Assembly (NCBI GenBank): GCA_947427035.1
Contig: CANEGK010000024.1
Location: 1 to 37,463 of the forward strand
Length of the DNA: 37,463 bases
From: an uncultured Clostridium sp.
Lineage (GTDB): Bacteria > Bacillota > Clostridia > Oscillospirales > Butyricicoccaceae
Direction: 5' to 3'
Position numbers and translations under genes: made by a program. The notes beneath the pieces were generated by a model, which was given only the letters and a program-made list of their open reading frames with translations, was not told the origin of the DNA and searched no databases. Position 1 is the stretch's first letter. Each line of letters starts with the position of its first letter. Positions 31,477 through 37,463 of the stretch are shown here, piece by piece.

Positions 31477-32610
31477 ATGCAGTCACACCGGCATTCCCGC
31501 GGCAGACGGCAGCGGCACAACAGCCGCTGGCGCATTTTACCGCAGATAGCCCTGAGCATTTTTGCCGTCACGGTTATTCTGATACGGACAGGCGCTGCCG
31601 ACAAGCTTGAAGCCTTTGTCATGCGCGGCGCGCAGAACGAGCGCCTCAGCGGCGCTCTCTTCGCTATGGCGCTGCCGGGCGCTCAGCTTTCGGACGAGCC
31701 GCCGGATACATCCGGCGCGCAGGTTCAGGTTCCCGATACATTGCCCGATGAGCAGCAAAACACGGAACCTGTCGGGCAAATCGCCCTGTCTGAAAGCGCG
31801 CCGCCCGAAATGTTGGCCGAGCTGCCTCCCGCCAATGTCTCCAGCGTCACCATCGACGGTACCGGCAGCGGATATACGGGGGCCGGCGCCATCTATATTC
31901 AAAACCGCTCCAAGCACGACATTGACATTTCCGCGCTGCTCAAGGCCAAGGACGGCGTCAAGCTGTCGGGCACCGACGTGCAGGTCCTCGTCGTACATAC
32001 GCACGGCAGCGAAGCCTATACCCCCGACGCTTTTAATAATTACACGCCCACCGATACCGATCGCACGACCGACACCCGTTACAATGTCGTGCGCGTTGGG
32101 GATGAGATCTGCTCGGTTCTGGAAGCGCGCGGCATCAAAACGTTGCACTCCACCCAACTGCATGACAGCCCGGCCTATTCCGGCTCATACAACCGGGCGC
32201 TTGAGGACATCACGGCCCGCGTCAAAGAGCACCCCTCTATCAAAGTGGTGATCGACGTGCACCGCGATGCAATGGTCACGCAAAACGGCACCAAGTACAA
32301 AACGGTGGCCGAGGTCAACGGCGAAACGACGGCCCAGCTCATGTTCGTCTGCGGCACCAACGGCGGCGGACTGGTCCATGACAACTGGAAAAACAATCTT
32401 TCCTTTCAAATGAAGCTCCAGGATCGCCTGAATACAGCGTATCCCGGCCTGATGCGGCCCATCAGCATCCGCAATGAGCGCTTTAACCAGCATGTAACGC
32501 TGGGCAGTATGCTGCTGGAAGTCGGCACTTCGGGCAACAGCCTGCCCGAAGCGCTTTCTTCGGCGCGGCTTTTTGCCAATGCGCTGGCCGACGAACTGCT
32601 TTCCCGCTGA
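31477..32610 (+). CDS. spoIIP: Stage II sporulation protein P
   Basis: A 377-residue SpoIIP, the amidase/endopeptidase that with SpoIID and SpoIIM remodels peptidoglycan during engulfment. It has a basic cytoplasmic N-terminus, one membrane helix (about 21-38), a proline-rich linker (70-120) and the catalytic domain with zinc ligands H174/H176 and E179 in VVHTHGSEAY. DVHRDA and LLEVGTSGNS motifs follow, as expected for the family. The start ATG has GGAGGG 9 nt upstream. It is preceded by gpr and a structured intergenic element. Confidence 0.96.
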   Translation: MQSHRHSRGRRQRHNSRWRILPQIALSIFAVTVILIRTGAADKLEAFVMRGAQNERLSGALFAMALPGAQLSDEPPDTSGAQVQVPDTLPDEQQNTEPVGQIALSESAPPEMLAELPPANVSSVTIDGTGSGYTGAGAIYIQNRSKHDIDISALLKAKDGVKLSGTDVQVLVVHTHGSEAYTPDAFNNYTPTDTDRTTDTRYNVVRVGDEICSVLEARGIKTLHSTQLHDSPAYSGSYNRALEDITARVKEHPSIKVVIDVHRDAMVTQNGTKYKTVAEVNGETTAQLMFVCGTNGGGLVHDNWKNNLSFQMKLQDRLNTAYPGLMRPISIRNERFNQHVTLGSMLLEVGTSGNSLPEALSSARLFANALADELLSR

Positions 32611-32624
32611 TTTTCACGCTTTTC

Positions 32625-32653
32625 TTTACTTTATCGCTTTTGTTTGGTATAAT
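32625..32653 (+). promoter_or_regulatory. Sigma-A promoter of serine hydrolase gene
   Basis: TTTACT (32625-32630), 17-bp spacer, TATAAT (32648-32653) with TGG extension. The leader of about 107 nt holds GGCGC-TTTTC-GCGCC (32684-32698) followed by TTTA, a weak hairpin that could end spoIIP transcripts. Confidence 0.8.
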
Positions 32654-32766
32654 AAACAGAAAACTGGGGCTTACCTTTTCCTGCGGCGCTTTTCGCGCCT
32701 TTACTGCCCTGGTCGCGGTGTCTCTTGCAGCAATTCCCTTGATTATACAAAAAGGAAGTGTGTATT

Positions 32767-34710
32767 GTGAACATTGGAGGAAAATATCCTGAACTGGCCA
32801 AGAAACTGCGCGCCCACCTGGAAAGCTATTGCGATGAAAAAACAACGGCCATCAGCGCCGCCATCATGATCGGCGGCGAGGTTGTCGCATCCTGCTGCGC
32901 CGGGACGCGTGGAAGCGACCAGACGCCAGCTGATGTCGGCGACCTTTACAACGTCGGTTCTGTTTCCAAGGTCTATTGTGCAGCCGCCGTCATGAAGCTG
33001 TGTGAAATGGGACTTGTCGAGCTCGACAAGCCGGTTTATCAGTATCTCCCCCGCTTCAAAACCCGCGACGAGCGCTATAAAAAAATCACCGTGCGCATGG
33101 CGCTGTGCCACTCGTCCGGCCTGCCCGGCTCCAATTACCGCAAATGCTTTGGCCCTGAGTGGATTTTTGAAAACAGTCTGGACGAAAGCTTTGACTACTG
33201 GCAGGACTGCAAGCTCAAAGCCGAACCGGGCGCTTTCTCCGTCTATTGCAACGAAGGCTTTGAATTGGCGGCCGCCCTTGTCGAACATATGACCGGCATG
33301 AAATATTACGACTTTTTAAAGCAGCATTTTCTCGATCCGCTGGGCGCCGTTTCTACGGGCACCGGGCTGCACGGCATCGACAGCCGGCATCTTGTGTCCA
33401 TGCGCGGCCAAAAGCGTGAGCTGGTTAGCGTCGTCGGCGCGGGCGGCATCCGCACCGACATGGCGGACTGCGCGCGCTTCGGTTATCTGTTTATCGAGCC
33501 CAACGGCATTTTGAACCAGCAGAGCGTCGAAGAAATGCACAAGGCGCAGGGCGCCACCTTTTTGAAAAACGACTGTTTCAGCGCCAATTACGGCCTTGGC
33601 TGGGACAATGTGGCCTTCACTTCGCCCGCTGCCGATCTCGGCCCCAACGTACTCGCCAAGGGCGGCGGGACCTCGCAGTTCAGCAGCGAGCTGCTCGTCA
33701 GCCAGGCTTATAAGCTGTCGGCCAGCATTTCGGCAACCCGCGACTTCACAGCCAAGCCGGTTTACACCGTCCTGGCCGAACTGTGCGCCATCGCGCTCAA
33801 GGAACTGGGCATTGCCGACGTCACACCGGCAAAACCGGCTGCCAAAACTGCCCAGCCCGTCCCGCAGCAGCTGAAAGAGCACCTTTCCGGCCTCACCTTC
33901 TATGCGGCGTTCGGCGTTTTCAAAGCCTTCTTTGAAGACGAAACCCTGAAAATCAAGATGTTTGCGGGCGACGGGAAGTGGGTCGAACACCCGCTGCTGC
34001 ACGCCCTTCAATATGACGGCGAGCAGTTCTTCTGTGACGACGGCATCGGGGTCTTTGAAGAACACGACGGCGTGACCTATTTTATCACCACCCTTTTGGG
34101 CGACACCTGCCCGTTCTGCCAGACAGCGCCTGCGATGCCCGCTCTGAGCAACGGTTGGAAGGCCCGCTTGGGCAAAAAATATCTGGTGTGCAATCTGCCC
34201 AGCCGCGATCTGTTCGACGGCAACGGCCACGCTGTGCGCATTGAGCAGCCTTTTGAACCGGACATCCTTTTCTTTGTGCAGCCGGGCGCCCCCGGCAAAC
34301 CTTGCGGGTATCTGGCCGCCGCCTCGTGCGGGGACGATGACACCGACATGTTCCTCAACGCGCCCGGCATGGGCTCGCGCGATATCTATGCCCCCTTCAT
34401 CACCCAGAAGGCCGGCGTTGAATACCTGCAAATCACCGGCTTCCGCTATGTCGACGCCGACACGCTTCCCACCCTTTCCAGCGGCGACGTCTGCATAGCC
34501 GGAGAGGAATACAATGCCCAGTACAAGCTAGCCGCCGACGCCAAAGTGCATTTTGAACTGCCGGCCGGCGCACGGGCCTTTGTCATAAACGACCAGCTCG
34601 AGCTCGTTTGGAGCAGTGAGAGCGGTACGCCCCTGCCCGAAAAGCTGGAAAGCGGCTACATTCTTTTCACCAGCGACATCCCGGCCAATATTGCCGTGAC
34701 AGTCGAATAA
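32767..34710 (+). CDS. Serine hydrolase, class C beta-lactamase/PBP4*-like, with long C-terminal part
   Basis: A 647-residue protein. The first 350 or so residues are a beta-lactamase-superfamily (DUF/EstB/AmpC-like) domain: SxxK in VGSVSKVY, YxN in YCNEGF and a KGG motif (LAKGGGTSQF). No signal peptide is visible, so it may act in the cytoplasm on D-amino-acid or ester substrates. The remaining 290 residues contain a beta-rich region and a C-terminal domain (AKVHFELPAGARAFVIND) that I do not recognise. I start at the GTG at 32767 with AAAGGAAG 8 nt upstream; a GTG at 32758 overlaps that site. Monocistronic. Confidence 0.85.
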   Translation: MNIGGKYPELAKKLRAHLESYCDEKTTAISAAIMIGGEVVASCCAGTRGSDQTPADVGDLYNVGSVSKVYCAAAVMKLCEMGLVELDKPVYQYLPRFKTRDERYKKITVRMALCHSSGLPGSNYRKCFGPEWIFENSLDESFDYWQDCKLKAEPGAFSVYCNEGFELAAALVEHMTGMKYYDFLKQHFLDPLGAVSTGTGLHGIDSRHLVSMRGQKRELVSVVGAGGIRTDMADCARFGYLFIEPNGILNQQSVEEMHKAQGATFLKNDCFSANYGLGWDNVAFTSPAADLGPNVLAKGGGTSQFSSELLVSQAYKLSASISATRDFTAKPVYTVLAELCAIALKELGIADVTPAKPAAKTAQPVPQQLKEHLSGLTFYAAFGVFKAFFEDETLKIKMFAGDGKWVEHPLLHALQYDGEQFFCDDGIGVFEEHDGVTYFITTLLGDTCPFCQTAPAMPALSNGWKARLGKKYLVCNLPSRDLFDGNGHAVRIEQPFEPDILFFVQPGAPGKPCGYLAAASCGDDDTDMFLNAPGMGSRDIYAPFITQKAGVEYLQITGFRYVDADTLPTLSSGDVCIAGEEYNAQYKLAADAKVHFELPAGARAFVINDQLELVWSSESGTPLPEKLESGYILFTSDIPANIAVTVE

Positions 34711-34725
34711 CTTTTTGATTCTGTC

Positions 34726-34761
34726 AAAAACGCTCCCCAGCTTGTGCCGGGGAGCGTTTTT
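34726..34761. terminator. Bidirectional intrinsic terminator
   Basis: Stem CGCTCCCC/GGGGAGCG flanked by A5 and T5 (loop AGCTTGTGCC), between the convergent serine hydrolase and cyclophilin genes. Confidence 0.93.
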
Positions 34762-34769
34762 CAGGTTTG

Positions 34770-35237
34770 TTACAAAATACGAACCGTTTTCATCTGGGCT
34801 GTCACGCCGTTTTGCGAGTCGTCAACAATTTGATCTACAACGTCCATACCTTCGGTCACACGGCCAAAGGCCGCGTACTGGCCGTCCAAATGCGGCGCGT
34901 CTTCCACCATGATGAAAAACTGGCTGCCGGCCGAGTCATAGTCCTGCGCGCGGGCCATCGACAGCACACCGCGGGTGTGTTTCAGGTCGTTTTTAACGCC
35001 GTTTGCACGGAACTCACCCTTGATCTGGTAGCCCGGCCCGCCCATTCCGCTGCCCGTCGGGTCGCCGCCCTGAATGACAAAGCCGGGCACAACGCGGTGG
35101 AACACGACGCCGTCATAAAAGCCTTCGCCTGCCAGCTTTACAAAATTATCGACCGAGATAGGGGCCGTTTCCGGGTACAGCTCCAACGCAATTTTGCCGC
35201 CGTTTTGCAGCTCGATTTCAGCCTGTATTGTCTTCAT
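34770..35237 (-). CDS. Cyclophilin-type peptidyl-prolyl cis-trans isomerase
   Basis: A 155-residue single-domain cytoplasmic cyclophilin: the active-site FHRVVPGFVIQGGD (with the catalytic arginine), GSQFFIMVEDAPHLDGQYAAFG and GMDVVDQI. No signal peptide or extra domain. The start ATG follows GAGG with an 8-nt spacer. It lies on the same strand as the radical SAM/DUF4130 operon but has its own promoter within the end of that operon. Confidence 0.96.
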   Translation of the reverse strand: MKTIQAEIELQNGGKIALELYPETAPISVDNFVKLAGEGFYDGVVFHRVVPGFVIQGGDPTGSGMGGPGYQIKGEFRANGVKNDLKHTRGVLSMARAQDYDSAGSQFFIMVEDAPHLDGQYAAFGRVTEGMDVVDQIVDDSQNGVTAQMKTVRIL

Positions 35238-35280
35238 GATGCAATCCTCGTTTTCCGTTGATTTCCGCTGCGCGGATATT

Positions 35281-36072
35281 TTATTCTACCATATTGCGCC
35301 TGCCCGTGCAAGGCAGTCCGGCGGGCGCCTCGTCTTCCATTTCGGTCATATGCTTCCAGTAGCGCTTGGCCATTTGACTCATACGGCAGGCCGGATTTTC
35401 ACGTCCTTCAATGCCGATAGCTTTATAAAAGCTTTTCCACAGCCTGCGCCACTGTTCTTCCTGCGCGTCCGGCGGCGGAAAGCAAACGCTGGCGCGTACA
35501 ACGCCCCATCTCCCGCCGTGGCACCACAGTGCCAAGCCGTGTGTATCATCGTAAATCACGATGCGTTCACCCGGAAAGCGATCGCTGAAATGAGGGCCGA
35601 GCCGCTGCACGACCTGGTGCTTGGGTGAAATTGTGGCTGTCAGCACGCCCTCATGCTCGACAAAACGGATAAACCCGGTCAGCATATGCGCCTCGTGCTG
35701 CATACTGAACACGGCGGCGCGCAGCGCGCTGACCGACGGGTCGCCGTGAGCTGCGGCGGCCATGGGCCCTGCCTTTCTCGCCAGCAACAGCAGCCGCAGG
35801 ATATGCATTTCCTTTTGCGGCAGGCTGGATAAAAACCCCTCACGCGCCAGCTCGCTGACCTCTCCCCCCAACGTTTTCCCCAGCCAGCGCGCCACCCGGC
35901 GCGCCCGCTCCGGGTTCGTTACAATGCGTCGCGGCGGATACAGACTTTGCTGCGCAACCTCGCCGCCGCAAATACCGACCGGCAGTTCCCGCCGTTCAAA
36001 GCATTCAAACACGCAGCATAAAAACCCCTGCCATGTGCCGTCATAACGATACACCTCTTCGCCCTGCCTCAT
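35281..36072 (-). CDS. DUF4130/TIGR03915-family putative DNA metabolism protein
   Basis: A 263-residue protein with the family opening YRYDGTWQGFLCCVFECFE and the later RPISPKH-like block (ATISPKHQVVQRLGPHFSDRF at about 150-170). It is always found next to the radical SAM protein encoded just upstream; in many bacteria it is fused to a uracil-DNA glycosylase domain, which is absent here. The start is the ATG at 36072, overlapping the radical SAM stop (ATGA), with AGAGGTG 9 nt upstream. The role is in DNA repair or base processing; the reaction is unknown. It should share the LexA control of the operon. Confidence 0.85.
   Translation of the reverse strand: MRQGEEVYRYDGTWQGFLCCVFECFERRELPVGICGGEVAQQSLYPPRRIVTNPERARRVARWLGKTLGGEVSELAREGFLSSLPQKEMHILRLLLLARKAGPMAAAAHGDPSVSALRAAVFSMQHEAHMLTGFIRFVEHEGVLTATISPKHQVVQRLGPHFSDRFPGERIVIYDDTHGLALWCHGGRWGVVRASVCFPPPDAQEEQWRRLWKSFYKAIGIEGRENPACRMSQMAKRYWKHMTEMEDEAPAGLPCTGRRNMVE
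35283..35311 (-). promoter_or_regulatory. Sigma-A promoter of cyclophilin gene with 5' stem-loop
   Basis: On the minus strand TTGCAC (35311-35306), 17-bp spacer, TAGAAT (35288-35283) with TGG extension. It lies within the last codons and stop of the DUF4130 gene. Hairpin TCCGC-GCA-GCGGA (35276-35264) starts at the expected +1. Confidence 0.75.
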
Positions 36073-37358
36073 GGCCCGATGCACCTCTTTAAATCTTCGT
36101 CGCCGACTGCAAACAGCGACAGCTGTTCGCCCTGCCCCGGCAACATGGCCAGGCTCCGGTCGGACAGCAGCCCGCGCAGAATGCCTTCGGTGCTGTAATG
36201 CGCTTTGAGCGCCGAGCGCCCCCGGCAGGTAATGAAATATTGTGCTCGCTTAAGCACCACGCCGATCTTTTTCAGCGTGTCAAAATCAAGAGAATGGACC
36301 CGCCGTGCTTCCATAATGCGCCCGGCGCTGCGCACGCCGATGCCGGGCACGCGCAGCAGCAAATCATAAGGCGCCCGGTTGACCTCAACGGGGAAATGCT
36401 CGGGGTGATGCAGCGCCCAGTTGCATTTAGGATCAATCAGCGGGTTTAAGTTGGGGTGCTTCGGGTCGATGATCTCCGAAACGTCAAAACGGTAAAAGCG
36501 CAGCAGCCAGTCCGCCTGGTACAGGCGGTGTTCGCGCAAAAGCGGCGGCCGGGTTCCAAGCGCTGGCAGGTTATTCCCCGCCACGACCGGCATATATGCA
36601 GAGAAAAAGACTCGCTTGAGCGCGTATTTTTTATACAGCCCGGCCGTCAGGCTGAGGATTTGATAATCAGAGTCGGGCGTAGCTCCAATGATCATTTGGG
36701 TGCTTTGCCCCGCCGGCACAAAGCGCGGCGCGCGGCGATACCGTACCAGGTCGCTTTTCCGCTCGGCGATCCCCTGCGAAATCTGATGCATGGGCTTTAA
36801 AATACCGTCCCGGTTTTTCTGGGGCGCCAGCAGCCGCAGACTCTGCTGCGAGGGCAGCTCTATATTGACGCTCATGCGGTCGGCCAGCAGCCCCGCCGCC
36901 TCGATCAGGCGCGGGTCGGCGCCCGGAATGGCTTTGACGTGAATATACCCGCCAAAACGGTATTCCTCGCGCAGGATGGTCAAAGTGCGCAGCATCTGCT
37001 CGGATGTAAAATCAGGATTTTTGACAACGGCCGAAGAGAGAAACAGCCCCTCTATATAATTGCGCCGGTAAAACTGCATGGTCAGGTCAGCCAGCTCGCG
37101 CGCCGTAAAGGACGCGCGCGGCGTGCCGTTGCTCCGGCGGTTGACACAGTAGGCGCAGTCATACACACAGTCATTGCTCATCAGAACCTTCAGCAGTGAA
37201 ATACATCGTCCGTCGCTGGCAAAGCTGTGACAGATACCGCAGGCGACAGCGCTGCCGATGCCGCCCGCCTTTCCGCCCCGCTGCGCGCCGCTCGACGTAC
37301 AGGCTACGTCATATTTAGCGGCATCCGTCAAAATTGTCAATTTATCCATCAGCTCCAC
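36069..37358 (-). CDS. Putative DNA modification/repair radical SAM protein (TIGR03916)
   Basis: A 429-residue radical SAM enzyme with the [4Fe-4S] motif CVYDCAYC (C64, C68, C71). The N-terminus has extra cysteines (C20, C40, C43, C52) that might bind a further cluster, and a helix-hairpin-helix DNA-binding segment lies at about 335-360 (LLRVPGIGVRSAGRI). This architecture defines the radical SAM protein linked to uracil-DNA glycosylase families. The start is a GTG at 37358 with AAGGAG 7 nt upstream; ATG 37349 is too far away. It is the first gene of a two-gene operon with DUF4130, behind a promoter flanked by two LexA-type boxes. Confidence 0.9.
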   Translation of the reverse strand: MELMDKLTILTDAAKYDVACTSSGAQRGGKAGGIGSAVACGICHSFASDGRCISLLKVLMSNDCVYDCAYCVNRRSNGTPRASFTARELADLTMQFYRRNYIEGLFLSSAVVKNPDFTSEQMLRTLTILREEYRFGGYIHVKAIPGADPRLIEAAGLLADRMSVNIELPSQQSLRLLAPQKNRDGILKPMHQISQGIAERKSDLVRYRRAPRFVPAGQSTQMIIGATPDSDYQILSLTAGLYKKYALKRVFFSAYMPVVAGNNLPALGTRPPLLREHRLYQADWLLRFYRFDVSEIIDPKHPNLNPLIDPKCNWALHHPEHFPVEVNRAPYDLLLRVPGIGVRSAGRIMEARRVHSLDFDTLKKIGVVLKRAQYFITCRGRSALKAHYSTEGILRGLLSDRSLAMLPGQGEQLSLFAVGDEDLKRCIGP

Positions 37359-37374
37359 GGCGCTTCTCCTTTTA

Positions 37375-37388
37375 GGAACGTTTGTTCT
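37375..37388. promoter_or_regulatory. LexA (SOS) box at +1 of radical SAM operon
   Basis: GGAACGTTTGTTCT contains the perfect core GAAC-N4-GTTC of the Gram-positive LexA site CGAACRNRYGTTCG. It lies between the -10 and the ribosome site, where a bound repressor would block transcription. Confidence 0.75.
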
Positions 37389-37417
37389 ATTTTATCACTT
37401 CTCCATCCTTTTGTAAA
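37389..37417 (-). promoter_or_regulatory. Sigma-A promoter of radical SAM/DUF4130 operon
   Basis: On the minus strand TTTACA (37417-37412), 17-bp spacer, TAAAAT (37394-37389). Confidence 0.8.
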
Positions 37418-37425
37418 TAGAAAAA

Positions 37426-37439
37426 CGAACATTTTTTCG
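37426..37439. promoter_or_regulatory. Second LexA-like box upstream of -35
   Basis: CGAACATTTTTTCG matches the LexA consensus except for the G of GTTCG and one purine position. It lies 8 bp upstream of the -35, and the two boxes are centred 51 bp apart. Confidence 0.5.
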
Positions 37440-37443
37440 AATC

Positions 37444-37463
37444 AAAAAGCGCCCCTTTCAGGG
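37444..37463. other. Probable half of a terminator cut by the window edge
   Basis: The last bases (AAAAAGCGCCCCTTTCAGGG) look like the left arm and loop of an A/T-flanked GC hairpin, but the right arm lies outside the window. Confidence 0.3.

Overview
The window looks like a chromosomal segment of an endospore-forming, GC-rich Clostridium-class Firmicute, probably of the Oscillospiraceae/Ruminococcaceae kind. The evidence is spoIID, spoIIQ, spoIIP and gpr, strong AGGAGG-type ribosome sites with frequent TTG and GTG starts, sigma-A promoters with 17-bp spacers, and mostly G/C-ending codons. I see no rRNA, tRNA, CRISPR array, transposase, integrase or prophage gene.

Layout. 1-4.2 kb: start of rpoC and all of rpoB (minus strand) behind their own promoter. 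4.2-7.6 kb: a minus-strand operon of response regulator, sensor kinase and HtrA-type protease, probably an envelope-stress circuit. 7.8-10.6 kb (plus): ychF, a DUF1624 membrane protein and a lipid-anchored-looking or membrane-anchored TPR plus CHB_HEX protein. 10.7-13.3 kb (minus): engulfment genes spoIIQ and spoIID, separated by an A+T-rich, oppositely oriented gene for a secreted copper-amine-oxidase-N-like protein. 13.4-15.7 kb (plus): an unknown polytopic membrane protein and a class I/II aminotransferase. 15.8-18.6 kb (minus): nfeD, an SPFH protein, then a double-CCG iron-sulfur protein and a DUF5714 protein lying behind an intrinsic terminator. 18.8-22 kb: a short-chain dehydrogenase, a threonine-aldolase-like PLP enzyme, and a divergent NAD(P)-binding protein/HxlR regulator pair. 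22-26.3 kb (plus): a four-gene ABC exporter-like cassette (ATPase, ABC-2 permease, GldG-like, DUF4340). 26.4-28.5 kb: a MATE exporter with a long attenuator-like leader (guanidine-IV riboswitch candidate) and a small A+T-rich membrane protein. 28.7-30.4 kb: a membrane-anchored XRE protein convergent with rpsT. 30.5-32.6 kb (plus): gpr-spoIIP. 32.8-34.7 kb: a class-C beta-lactamase-like hydrolase. 34.8-37.4 kb (minus): cyclophilin and a two-gene radical SAM/DUF4130 DNA-repair operon under LexA-type boxes.

The most interesting signals are regulatory. They are the two-hairpin-plus-terminator leader of the MATE gene, the paired SOS boxes of the radical SAM operon, gpr with no canonical start codon, a terminator hairpin lying inside the XRE gene's reading frame, and four promoters whose predicted transcripts begin with a perfect stem-loop at +1. 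Functions are assigned from motifs read by eye. No database search was possible.
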